Positions 14,192-22,955 of a stretch of 31,828 nucleotides of DNA are shown here, piece by piece; position 1 is the first letter of the stretch; the number at the start of each line of letters is the position of its first letter. Under the pieces are notes generated by a model that was not told where the DNA came from, searched no databases, and saw only the letters and a program-made list of their open reading frames with translations. The DNA comes from a virus: IMG/VR virus record IMGVR_UViG_3300037502_000728, positions 1-31,828 of that record. One strand, given 5' to 3'. The position numbers were made by a program, and so were the translations under genes.

Positions 14192-15085
14192 TTACTCTTC
14201 GTAAGCCATTTTACTACCGCCTTGCATTTGGCGTGAGTAACTTGGGTTTAGTCCATTCATTTCAAGAATGTCATCACGAATGTTTTGGTTGCGCTTTTCA
14301 GTATTCAGTACTCGGCAGAAACTGTTTGTTATGGCCGCTGTATAATATGCAAATGGGTTAGCACTCTTTGCTTCATTGAATCGTAATCCAACGTAAGTCA
14401 ATTGTAAGATAGCACTGTTACGCATCTCATCATTGTAAGTATAACCTCGCCAATTATACTTCATAGCATACTTCTCGCAAAGCATAATGAACATACGTGC
14501 TAGTTTATTTGTGATTTGACCGTGATCCTTGCTGAAATGGCCGGTCTTTACGCCGCCCTTCCAATGACTCTTACCTACGCACACTGCGCTACCGGTATCA
14601 TCAATCTTATAGTGTTGGAACGGCGGAAAGTTAACTTTGGTATGAACCATATCATCAACTTCATCTTTTGTTGACGGATCCTCTAAATCTTCAAACACAC
14701 TGTCATCATCATCCAAAAACTCTATAATATCTTTAGCAGTTTTCTTTTGTACAACTTTGCGTGGTTGTTTGGGACTTACCGGTATATGATCCCATGTCAT
14801 AACTCTGAATACTAGATCAGTATTAGGTATATCTTTTGGTTCAACTGGTTTGCCAGTCTCTACTGAAAGTCTAGCCGCACGATTTTCTTTTGCTTGTTTA
14901 ATGTTAGCGGTTTTAGTAATTTGTGCTAGGCTTTTTTCTAAAGAATCTGTTGGGGTATCAATAATCAAATCATATCTGTTGTATTCGCCCCTAGTAAAAG
15001 AACAATAACTTGTTTTACTGTCATGTATCTCTTTTAAGATATCTTTATTGTTTAAATAATTAACTGGTTTTTTTGTGGTAGACAT
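14192..15085 (-). CDS. 55: Late-transcription sigma factor gp55
   Basis: 297 aa, longer than T4 gp55 (185 aa). gp55 binds host RNA polymerase and directs it to late promoters with the TATAAATA box. The sigma-like core is in the C-terminal half: a helical block with ARMFIMLCEKYAMKYNWRGY, then EMRNSAILQLTYVGLRFNEA and SANPFAYYTAAITNSFCRVL, corresponding to the sigma region 2-like part that reads the -10 box. Residues about 1-170 are an extension with a strongly acidic patch (DDDDSVFEDLEDP, about residues 128-140). The C-terminus is short and polar and may carry the clamp-binding tail. The start has AAGGA 5 nt upstream, and a sigma70-like promoter lies further upstream, consistent with expression before the late genes. 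Confidence 0.85.
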   Translation of the reverse strand: MSTTKKPVNYLNNKDILKEIHDSKTSYCSFTRGEYNRYDLIIDTPTDSLEKSLAQITKTANIKQAKENRAARLSVETGKPVEPKDIPNTDLVFRVMTWDHIPVSPKQPRKVVQKKTAKDIIEFLDDDDSVFEDLEDPSTKDEVDDMVHTKVNFPPFQHYKIDDTGSAVCVGKSHWKGGVKTGHFSKDHGQITNKLARMFIMLCEKYAMKYNWRGYTYNDEMRNSAILQLTYVGLRFNEAKSANPFAYYTAAITNSFCRVLNTEKRNQNIRDDILEMNGLNPSYSRQMQGGSKMAYEE

Positions 15086-15111
15086 ATATTCCTTATAGTT
15101 TGTTTCTTGCT

Positions 15112-15141
15112 ATAATAACAAATTTACCCGCAACTATACAA
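15112..15141 (-). promoter_or_regulatory. Candidate sigma70-type promoter for the gp55 operon
   Basis: On the minus strand, TTGTAT (15141-15136) is followed after 18 nt by TATTAT (15117-15112). This is a plausible early or middle promoter read by host polymerase before gp55 exists. Confidence 0.4.
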
Positions 15142-15154
15142 GTTAAACGGGTAA
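15124..15154. repeat. Operator-like inverted repeat over the gp55 promoter
   Basis: TTACCCG (15124-15130) and CGGGTAA (15148-15154) are exact reverse complements. A nested repeat AACT (15132-15135) with AGTT (15141-15144) lies between them. The repeat straddles the candidate -35 element. Confidence 0.4.
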
Positions 15155-15174
15155 TATTTGGGGGTTTTCTGAGC

Positions 15175-15182
15175 GATAAATA
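15175..15182 (+). promoter_or_regulatory. Late promoter for the baseplate operon
   Basis: The plus strand reads GATAAATAC, about 42 nt before the ATG at 15225, leaving a leader that carries AAGGA. Confidence 0.6.
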
Positions 15183-15194
15183 CAAGTAACAGTG

Positions 15195-15202
15195 TATTTA
15201 GC
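15195..15202 (-). promoter_or_regulatory. Possible late promoter facing the gp55 operon
   Basis: The minus strand reads GCTAAATAC. With the plus-strand box at 15175-15182 it forms an inverted repeat (TAAATAC 15177-15183 with GTATTTA 15194-15200), the same design as at 7573-7594. Confidence 0.4.
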
Positions 15203-15224
15203 ATAGCAATAAGGATCAGAATAA

Positions 15225-16721
15225 ATGGCCACAGTAACATACCAAGTAGGAAGAGCGACACTTATCGCTGGCCAAACACCTTCCGGTTTGTTTTTTATTG
15301 AATTAATATTACCAAGTGGTAGAAAGTTTTCCGATATATCTGGATGGACTAGACAAACATTTGAAAATTTAATAACTGACCCTAGAACATCAGATGATGA
15401 TGCCGCCGCATTACAAGCAATACTTTCAGGCTTTCCTGAAATAGTAGCATATTTAAAAAGTGAATTAAGCAAACTTATTACAACTGTACCCGATGAAGGC
15501 GCGAACCCACTAACTGAACCACCTGGCACAGGGGTACAAGAACCTGAAACAGTTGATGATCCAAACCAACCCAACCCTGACGATGATAATATAGAAAATG
15601 CAGACCCAAAACCAGTAGATGCAGATGAAGATCCGGGTAGTGTTACTGATGATGACAATCAAGAAGAATCAGTAGAGAATAGAAATCCATCAACCGTTGG
15701 AACGGATGAAGCAGGTTCGTATGGTACTGATTATCAAGCAAAGGGTGAACCTGTATTAAGCGAGGATGGAACTCCGTCGGGGTTTCTTAGAAATCCAGAA
15801 ACAGGAGATATCTACGATCCTAACGGCGATCAAGTAGGTGGACAATCAGAACCTAGTGCTTCTTCTGAGGGTAGTTCTAGAGGACTATTTGGTGCACAGG
15901 CCGCGGCAAGAACTGAGGCAAGTGCTCAGGATCAGTCTAACTTTGCAATGAAAGAAGACTGGCGTGTAAGATTAAGTCTTGCACCCGGAGCAAATTATCT
16001 TTACAAGGCACCTGGAGTGCAGGGTATTTTAGCACCATTGGCTGCAACTGACGGGGTAATATTTCCTTATACACCAAATATAACAGTAGGGTATTCTGCT
16101 GCATATGATACAACTTCTCCAACTCATAGTAACTATAAAATTTATCAATACACTAATAGCAGTGTAGACAGTGTAAGCATTACATGTGACTTTACTGCGC
16201 AAGATACCTTTGAAGCAAACTATTTGTTGGCAGTTATACATTTCTTTAGAAGTATAACAAAAATGTTTTATGGTCAAGATCAAAACCCTAAACCCGGAAC
16301 ACCCCCGCCATTAGTATTTTTATATGGATTGGGTGCGTTTCAATTTAATGCTCACCCATTAGTAATTACTAATTTTAATTATAATCTACCCAACGATGTT
16401 GACTATATACGTGCTGCGGTTACAACAACATATGCAGGAGTTAATAAATCAGCGGACACCCCTAGAGGCACTGAATCTAGTACAAGTAGTACAAGATTGG
16501 GAAGCGGAATACTGCCCGGCGGTGTAGTAGCGAGAACGACATTTAATACTGCACCAGGTGGAACTGTAGAACCAACATATGTTCCTACTAAAATGCAGAT
16601 ACAAATTCAAGCACTACCTGTTGTAACACGTAATCAAATTAGTAATGCATTTAGTCTTAAAGATTATGCAACAGGAAAATTAATTGAAGGAACTAAACGT
16701 GCAGGCGGAGGAATTTGGTAA
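15225..16721 (+). CDS. Virion structural protein, tail/baseplate module
   Basis: 498 aa, first gene of the baseplate operon. Residues 1-90 form a small N-terminal domain. Residues about 90-240 are an acidic, Pro/Ser/Asp-rich linker of low complexity. Residues about 240-480 are a beta-rich domain with VRLSLAPGANYLYKAPG, DGVIFPYTPNITVGYSA and YLLAVIHFFRSITKMFYGQD. The last domain resembles virion proteins of marine T4-like phages annotated only as structural. By position before 53 it might do the job of a tail-tube cap or initiator (T4 gp48/gp54), but I see no clear match to either. The start has AAGGA 9 nt upstream and a late box. Its stop overlaps the next start (TAATG). Confidence 0.75.
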   Translation: MATVTYQVGRATLIAGQTPSGLFFIELILPSGRKFSDISGWTRQTFENLITDPRTSDDDAAALQAILSGFPEIVAYLKSELSKLITTVPDEGANPLTEPPGTGVQEPETVDDPNQPNPDDDNIENADPKPVDADEDPGSVTDDDNQEESVENRNPSTVGTDEAGSYGTDYQAKGEPVLSEDGTPSGFLRNPETGDIYDPNGDQVGGQSEPSASSEGSSRGLFGAQAAARTEASAQDQSNFAMKEDWRVRLSLAPGANYLYKAPGVQGILAPLAATDGVIFPYTPNITVGYSAAYDTTSPTHSNYKIYQYTNSSVDSVSITCDFTAQDTFEANYLLAVIHFFRSITKMFYGQDQNPKPGTPPPLVFLYGLGAFQFNAHPLVITNFNYNLPNDVDYIRAAVTTTYAGVNKSADTPRGTESSTSSTRLGSGILPGGVVARTTFNTAPGGTVEPTYVPTKMQIQIQALPVVTRNQISNAFSLKDYATGKLIEGTKRAGGGIW

Positions 16722-17035
16722 TGAGTAATAACAGTATATATCCTGCAACAAGCCCTTATAATACAACTAATGTTGTAGATACAAAATACTTAGATGTAAT
16801 GGACTACCGTCCTATTCCTAGAAAGCCTAGCGATGTATATTATACAATACCTCCCGTATATCAATATCGACCAGATATGTTAGCGTATGACTTATATGGT
16901 GACTCTAAATTGTGGTGGGTGTTTGCAGAGAGAAATCCAAATAGATTAGGTAAAGATCCATACTTTGACTTTGTGGCTGGGTTAGGAATCTATATACCTA
17001 CTCAGGACACATTAAAACAAGTATTGGGTATCTAA
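16721..17035 (+). CDS. 53: Baseplate wedge protein gp53
   Basis: 104 aa, much shorter than T4 gp53 (196 aa). The core (YRPDMLAYDLYGDSKLWWVF followed by AERNPN and AGLGIYIPT) is the LysM-like fold of gp53, which clamps neighbouring wedges together around the hub. ATG 16721 is chosen over an upstream TTG at 16715, because GGAGG at 16707-16711 is well spaced for it and it overlaps the previous stop by one base. The next gene starts at the base after this stop, so the three genes are translationally coupled. Confidence 0.85.
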   Translation: MSNNSIYPATSPYNTTNVVDTKYLDVMDYRPIPRKPSDVYYTIPPVYQYRPDMLAYDLYGDSKLWWVFAERNPNRLGKDPYFDFVAGLGIYIPTQDTLKQVLGI

Positions 17036-19711
17036 ATGGCAACAACAGCCGCAGAAATATTACAATATGTAAGTCAAGCCGAAGAACTGATCAATACTGT
17101 ATCAGGACAAATTAACGGATTTGAATCACAATTCCAAGCGTTGCTGGCCAATCCTAGCCAGCCTAACGCAATGAATCAATTTAATAGTTTAGTAACACAA
17201 AGAACAACAGTTGCAGATACATGGAATAACAATACCGTGTATTCGCAAATGATACAACTTTTTAATAGTGCGCCGCAAGGAATAAAAAATCAGGTTGAAT
17301 CTAGAGTACAATCGACAAGGGCAGCAGCAGAATCTTTAGTAAAGGTAGGAAGAACACAAAAGTTTGAAACTATTCCTAAAACTAAAGAGGCTATTGAAAA
17401 TGCAATCAAAGATAATGAAGAGCAACCACAAGATGATGAAAATGAACAGCCTGGTTCAAACGAACCCGGTACAAGTTCAAAAAATTTAACAGGCGAGGCT
17501 GACGGAGATAGTAGTTCTGAAGAAGATCCTGCGGCAAATCAAACTACTGGCGCAAGTCAAGGTGTAGGCGGTACATCGGCTAGAGTAAACGGTAAAGCCG
17601 CAGCCGATCCCAAATCAAGTCCGGGCCGAAGATTAAAAAATCCTTTAGGATATTTCTCAAGCAGTACATATCAAATATCATTATACATGGTTACACCTGA
17701 TGCATACGATGCATTTATATTATCAGGAAGAAGAAACATTCAAGCCTTACAGCAGGCAGGTGGCGGTAATCAGGGTGCCGGAGCATATATTATTGCACAA
17801 AGTGGCGGTATTAATAACACAACTTCAAAAAGGGCGCCCGGATTTAATTTTGATTATTATATTGATAATTTAAAAATTGAAACAGCAACTAATGGTAAAG
17901 AAACAGGTACGGCAACAAACGTAACTGATATGAGTTTTACTATTGTAGAGCCATATGGTTTTTCATTTATTACTAAACTAAAAAATGCAAGTGCTGCCAT
18001 ACAACAGTATAGTAAAAAATTAGCAGGAGTACAAAATCCTACTAAACAATTTTTTATTTTAGGAATAAGATTTTTAGGCTATGATGAGAATGGTAACATC
18101 ATGACCGGTAAAGAACAATACGATGGATTAGCATTAGATGAAAAAGCAAATCCAAATGGATTGTTTGAAAACTTTTATGATATTCTTTTAACTAGTATTA
18201 AGTTTAAGATTGATGGTAGGGCTACTACTTACAATATTAAAGCAGCAGCAATTTCACCAACAGTATCATTTGGTATCAAGAGAGGTTTTCTAAACAGTAA
18301 TGCAAAAATTCAAGGTGCCACAGTAGAAGATGCACTTGAAGGTCCAGATGGTTTTATAACAAAACTTAACGCTGATCAAGAAAATCTTCTTAGTGCAGGA
18401 AAAATTAAAGAAAAAAATAATTATAAAGTTACTTGGATAGGTGGCGGAGAAGAAATACGTGAGTCATCTATTGTTCTACCAGAAGATTTAGACAAATCTA
18501 AATGGGCAACAAGTAATGCAAAAAATAGTTCTGAATCAAATGATAGTGAAGGTGCTAACGCCGCACCAAACAATACTGTAAGAAATATTCAGTTTAATAG
18601 AGATAGTCCAGCACTACAAGTAATATCACAAATTATAAGTCAAAGTTCATATTTACGTGATGCTTTGCGTGTAGTGTATACTTCTCAAGTTGAACCAAAC
18701 ACTGAAAAGAATTCAGAAAATCAAAATGACCCTAATACTAAGAAAACAATTTCTTGGTATAATTTAAGTGCAGAAGTTACCAATGCACGTTGGGATACTG
18801 TTACTGGTGATTTTGCATATGATATTAATTATCTAATACAACCTTATGAAACTCCTGTACTTGATAGTGCATATGCGAACCCTGGGGTAAAATATTATGG
18901 ACCACATAAACGTTATGATTATTGGTACACAGGAAAAAATTCAGAAATTTTATCTTACGAACAAAATTTAGATAATACTTATTTTAACGTAGTATTAGAT
19001 CCTACTGTAGGAAGTTCTACTGGAATAGCAAATGCAGGTGGCAATGATGTGGCTACGGTTCCAAACAGACCTACAAGTCAAAATAAACAAGGTACGTTGG
19101 ATAAAGGTAAAGAGGCACAGAATAATTATTTGACTACGTTATACGATCCAGGCGCCTACGCTAGAGCAAAAATTACTATTATGGGAGATCCTGACTTTCT
19201 AATTCAGGAAAGTGCAAGTAGTATTAATGCAGTGTATAGTAAATTTTATGGTACAGATGGATTTACTATTAATCCTAATGGTGGACAAGTTTTTATTGAA
19301 ATAGATTTTAAAGAAGCAATCGATTACGATACTCAAAAAGGTTATCTAAGTATAAACGATAGTATTTTATTTTGGAAATATCCAGAGGATATTAGTAAAC
19401 TGGTTAAAGGTGTTAGTTACATGGTTATTAAAGTTATTAGTAACTTTTCATCAGGTAAGTTTACACAATCATTAGAATGCACCATAAATACATTTGGAGA
19501 TTCGGGAACTTCCTCACAAGAAACAAACAATAGAGAAACAACAGGACAAACTACTGGATCCAGTGCTACGACTGCTAACACAGGATTAACAAAGGATAGT
19601 CCTCCTGCTGATACTAAAACAACAACAAGTGATCCGCCAAGTACAAATGATAACGCACCAAGCACTAATACAGGTACCAGCAGTGGAGCAGATGATGATG
19701 GAGGACCATAA
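17036..19711 (+). CDS. Large virion/baseplate structural protein
   Basis: 891 aa. Residues 1-110 are Gln-rich and probably helical. Residues 120-195 are a low-complexity acidic linker. From about 200 (NPLGYFSSSTYQISLYMVTP) a beta-rich domain includes FDYYIDNLKIETA and FTIVEPYGFSFI. The C-terminal domain (about 700-825) has ITIMGDPDFLIQESASSINA and FIEIDFKEAIDYD, and the last 65 residues are Thr/Ser/Asp-rich. Proteins of this type sit beside gp5 in marine T4-like phages and are known virion components. A hub role like T4 gp27 is possible from position next to gp5, but I cannot show homology. It starts directly after the gp53 stop and overlaps the gp5 start (TAATG). Confidence 0.75.
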   Translation: MATTAAEILQYVSQAEELINTVSGQINGFESQFQALLANPSQPNAMNQFNSLVTQRTTVADTWNNNTVYSQMIQLFNSAPQGIKNQVESRVQSTRAAAESLVKVGRTQKFETIPKTKEAIENAIKDNEEQPQDDENEQPGSNEPGTSSKNLTGEADGDSSSEEDPAANQTTGASQGVGGTSARVNGKAAADPKSSPGRRLKNPLGYFSSSTYQISLYMVTPDAYDAFILSGRRNIQALQQAGGGNQGAGAYIIAQSGGINNTTSKRAPGFNFDYYIDNLKIETATNGKETGTATNVTDMSFTIVEPYGFSFITKLKNASAAIQQYSKKLAGVQNPTKQFFILGIRFLGYDENGNIMTGKEQYDGLALDEKANPNGLFENFYDILLTSIKFKIDGRATTYNIKAAAISPTVSFGIKRGFLNSNAKIQGATVEDALEGPDGFITKLNADQENLLSAGKIKEKNNYKVTWIGGGEEIRESSIVLPEDLDKSKWATSNAKNSSESNDSEGANAAPNNTVRNIQFNRDSPALQVISQIISQSSYLRDALRVVYTSQVEPNTEKNSENQNDPNTKKTISWYNLSAEVTNARWDTVTGDFAYDINYLIQPYETPVLDSAYANPGVKYYGPHKRYDYWYTGKNSEILSYEQNLDNTYFNVVLDPTVGSSTGIANAGGNDVATVPNRPTSQNKQGTLDKGKEAQNNYLTTLYDPGAYARAKITIMGDPDFLIQESASSINAVYSKFYGTDGFTINPNGGQVFIEIDFKEAIDYDTQKGYLSINDSILFWKYPEDISKLVKGVSYMVIKVISNFSSGKFTQSLECTINTFGDSGTSSQETNNRETTGQTTGSSATTANTGLTKDSPPADTKTTTSDPPSTNDNAPSTNTGTSSGADDDGGP

Positions 19712-22700
19712 TGGCACAAGACGTATTTAAACCCAAAGGTTCTACAAAATCAAGCAAGCCTGATGCAGGTGGCGCAAACGCACGTACGGTACCGGTATTT
19801 GGTATCGTAAAAGATAATATCGATCCTACACGCAGTGGTAGATTACAAGTCTATATCAGTGACTTTGGAGGTGACGATCCTGACAATAGAGATAATTGGA
19901 TATCAGTAAGTTATATGACACCCTTTTATGGGTATACACAACCTGATGCTAACGAATCAGGATATGGAACATACAAAGATAATCCTAGCAGTTACGGTAT
20001 GTGGTTTGCACAGCCCGATATCGGCACGCAAGTAATATGTATATTCATTAACGGTGACGTTAATTATGGATTTTGGATTGGATGTGTACCTAAACCAGAT
20101 GCATTGACAATGGTTCCTGCTATAGGTGCAACAGATAATATTGTACCTAATCAAGGAGAAGCACAAAGTTACGGCGGCGCAGTTAGATTGCCGGTAAGTA
20201 ATATCAACACTAACAATGAAGAAATGGCAGATAGTAATGATTATATCAATGCTGCCAAACCTATTCATAGTTATGTTGCAGGTATAATGAGCCAACAGGG
20301 TATCATACGTGATCCTGTTCGAGGTCCTATATCAAGTAGTGCGCAACGTGAAACACCTAGCAGAGTTGGTTGGGGTATTAGTACTCCAGGTAGACCAATA
20401 TATGAGGGCGGCTTTGATGATGAATCTATTGCGGCTAACTTAGAAAAAGATAAGTCACAACAACTTAGAGTAGTTGCACGTAGAGGTGGTCATAGCATCG
20501 TTATGGATGACGGTGATATTATTGGTCGTGATCAACTTATCAGAATTCGTACAGCATTAGGTCATCAGATATTGATGAGTGACGATGGTCAAACATTAAT
20601 GGTTCTTCACAGCAACGGACAAAGTTATATTGAGTTGGGTAAAGAAGGCACAGTTGATATCTATAGTACAAATTCAATTAATTTACGCACACAGGGTGAT
20701 TTAAATTTACATGCAGATAATAATGTTAATATTCATGCCACAAAAGATTTGAACATTCAGGGCGAGAATATTAACATTAATACTGAGAAAGACATGAATG
20801 TCCGTAACGGTGTAAACTATAAGCATTATACATTATCTGATTATTTGGTAAAAGTTGATAATGCAATGAGTATGGAATCAGGTGGTGATAGTTCATTTGT
20901 AAGCAAAAATATAACTTACATAAATGGTGAAAAAATTAATCTAAACACTGGAGCAACATCAACCATACCAAAAGAAGTTGATCCAATACCAATTATTGCA
21001 CACACTGACACCTTGTTTGATGACACAAAGGGATTTGCCGCATGCCCAGGTAAATTGTTAAGTATTGTAACACGTGCACCAGCACACACGCCATGGGCTA
21101 ATGCAGGTCAAGGTGTAGACGTTAAGACTGATTTAAGTGCAAAGAGTAATTTACCAGCAACTCCTACTCCGGCACAAGCCGCAGTAAATCAATCTTCTGC
21201 AAGTGTTGCAGGTACTCCTGTATCTGTTGCAACAACTGTATCAATGCCTTCAACTACAGCAGTAAGTGGGGCAATAGACAAAAACACAACAAGCGCAGTA
21301 TTAGGAACAATGGCTAAAAATGCGGCAACTGGTCCACTTGCAGCAGCCACAGCCCAGGGCGCCGCTATAGTTACACAAGGTGCACAAAAAGTTGCGGCGG
21401 TAGGTGCATTTGCTCAAAATCCAACGCAAATGATGACAGCCGGCGTACTAAAGCCTGGAGCAGATAAACTAGTACAGGGTCTAGTACAACAAGGAGCAAA
21501 CATTACTCAAGCATTGCCTTCTTCACTGTTTACTGGTCAAAAGGGCGCAGAAACACTAAGCAATTATATTAATAATACTACTGCTCAAGCAACTGCACAA
21601 GTAGTTAATTTACAAAAAGCACAAAGTGCATTAACTACAGCAGGCGCAATATCAGGAAAAGAATCAGCAGGGCAACTTGCAGGTATAGTAATGGCTGGCG
21701 CCACAACAGGTTTGACAGCAACGTTGGGCGCAATATCAACTGGTGGTACAGGACCTTTAGGCAATACTGGCTTAGCAACATTAAAGGCAATCGGTGCCGG
21801 CAATTTGGCAGCAAGTGTTGCACAAAATGTAACAGGTGGTTTGGGAGGTATATCAAAAGCACTGGGAGCAATGAGTTCAGTACCCGGATTGTCTGGATTA
21901 TTAGATAGTGCTAAGGGTGTAGCAGGGTCAGCATTCAGTGCGATTACTGGATCGTTTAAACCAATGACTGCGGGCATACCACAAAACTTAACAGAGTTGG
22001 CTAAAAAAGCAGCAGAACAAACAGAATCAGCCGCAGCCAAAGTAGGTACCAACGCAGCATCATCTTTAACAAGTGCTGTTACAGGCGCCGTAGCAGGAGC
22101 AGTAAGTACAGTAAATTCATTGTCAGGTGCAGCCTCATCAATCGCTAACCCAACTGCTGGAGCAAATTCTCTAATAGCGTCTGCAAAAAGTGTGGCAGCA
22201 GGTGGTATTGCATCGTCTGCATCTGCACTAGCCAGCGGATTAAGTAATTTACCAGGTGGACAAAAAGCAGTTCAAGCCGTTGTAAACAACGCTCAAGGTG
22301 CTCTAAATGCATTACCCGGAACCGCCGCAATAGGAACCTTAGCACAGCAGGCAGCAACAGCGGCATTGAACAAACTTCCTATTCCACCTATACCCGGCGG
22401 TGGAGGATTAAACTCATTGACTAACTTAGCAACAGCCGGATTGTCAGCAGGTGCGGCAGCGCAACTAACTTCTGCTATTTCTGCATTAAGTTCCGGTGGT
22501 TCTGTTTCGATTAAACTACCAGTTATAGGTGTCAATACAATTGATCGTTCAGGAATAACGTCACAAATTACTAGCGTGTTTGGAGACCCCAAGATACCTA
22601 AACCAAACTTATTAGGGGAGATCAGTGAAACTGCTAAATCTGATGCACAAAAACAATTAGATAAGGTTAGAGAAGATGTTAAGATTGCACAAGAACTAAA

Positions 22701-22944
22701 TGTTTTCCTTGATAAAATTAAAGCCGCTAGAGAAGAATTCTATGCAGCAAAACGTGATTTACCGCAAGGTGATCCTGGTATTGCGGCAGCACGTGACAAA
22801 TGGTTAGCATTGACAGAAGATTCTACCTACTTAGACCTTAGGAAGAAATTAGGCTTAGAAACTCTTGCTGGTTCTAGAACAGCAAGTTCAACAGCAGCAG
22901 CCGGCAGAAATTTGGGTGATTTGGCATCTGGTGTTGGTGCGTGA
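19711..22944 (+). CDS. 5: Baseplate central spike protein gp5-like, no lysozyme domain
   Basis: 1077 aa (T4 gp5 is 575 aa). Residues about 22-150 are the OB fold that seats the spike on the hub (VPVFGIVKDNIDPTRSGRLQ, then PDIGTQVICIFINGD). Residues about 245-370 are short beta-helix repeats (LRVVARRGGHSIVMDDGD through INLRTQGDLNLHADNNVNIH), the needle that pierces the outer membrane. T4 gp5 has a lysozyme domain between these two parts; none is seen here. Residues about 470-1000 are an Ala/Gly/Thr/Ser-rich low-complexity tail, ending in a charged helical segment (about 975-1050). The start overlaps the previous stop, with GGAGG upstream. The muralytic activity has apparently moved to the tape-measure protein. 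Confidence 0.85.
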   Translation: MAQDVFKPKGSTKSSKPDAGGANARTVPVFGIVKDNIDPTRSGRLQVYISDFGGDDPDNRDNWISVSYMTPFYGYTQPDANESGYGTYKDNPSSYGMWFAQPDIGTQVICIFINGDVNYGFWIGCVPKPDALTMVPAIGATDNIVPNQGEAQSYGGAVRLPVSNINTNNEEMADSNDYINAAKPIHSYVAGIMSQQGIIRDPVRGPISSSAQRETPSRVGWGISTPGRPIYEGGFDDESIAANLEKDKSQQLRVVARRGGHSIVMDDGDIIGRDQLIRIRTALGHQILMSDDGQTLMVLHSNGQSYIELGKEGTVDIYSTNSINLRTQGDLNLHADNNVNIHATKDLNIQGENININTEKDMNVRNGVNYKHYTLSDYLVKVDNAMSMESGGDSSFVSKNITYINGEKINLNTGATSTIPKEVDPIPIIAHTDTLFDDTKGFAACPGKLLSIVTRAPAHTPWANAGQGVDVKTDLSAKSNLPATPTPAQAAVNQSSASVAGTPVSVATTVSMPSTTAVSGAIDKNTTSAVLGTMAKNAATGPLAAATAQGAAIVTQGAQKVAAVGAFAQNPTQMMTAGVLKPGADKLVQGLVQQGANITQALPSSLFTGQKGAETLSNYINNTTAQATAQVVNLQKAQSALTTAGAISGKESAGQLAGIVMAGATTGLTATLGAISTGGTGPLGNTGLATLKAIGAGNLAASVAQNVTGGLGGISKALGAMSSVPGLSGLLDSAKGVAGSAFSAITGSFKPMTAGIPQNLTELAKKAAEQTESAAAKVGTNAASSLTSAVTGAVAGAVSTVNSLSGAASSIANPTAGANSLIASAKSVAAGGIASSASALASGLSNLPGGQKAVQAVVNNAQGALNALPGTAAIGTLAQQAATAALNKLPIPPIPGGGGLNSLTNLATAGLSAGAAAQLTSAISALSSGGSVSIKLPVIGVNTIDRSGITSQITSVFGDPKIPKPNLLGEISETAKSDAQKQLDKVREDVKIAQELNVFLDKIKAAREEFYAAKRDLPQGDPGIAAARDKWLALTEDSTYLDLRKKLGLETLAGSRTASSTAAAGRNLGDLASGVGA

Positions 22945-22950
22945 TAAATA
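22943..22950 (+). promoter_or_regulatory. Late promoter for gp25
   Basis: GATAAATA overlaps the gp5 stop and ends 5 nt before the ATG at 22956. The predicted transcript start coincides with that ATG. Confidence 0.5.
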
Positions 22951-22955
22951 GTTAC

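Noticed and set aside
16715-16720. TTG start adding two residues to gp53
   Set aside because: The ATG at 16721 has a well-spaced GGAGG and overlaps the upstream stop by one base in the usual manner.
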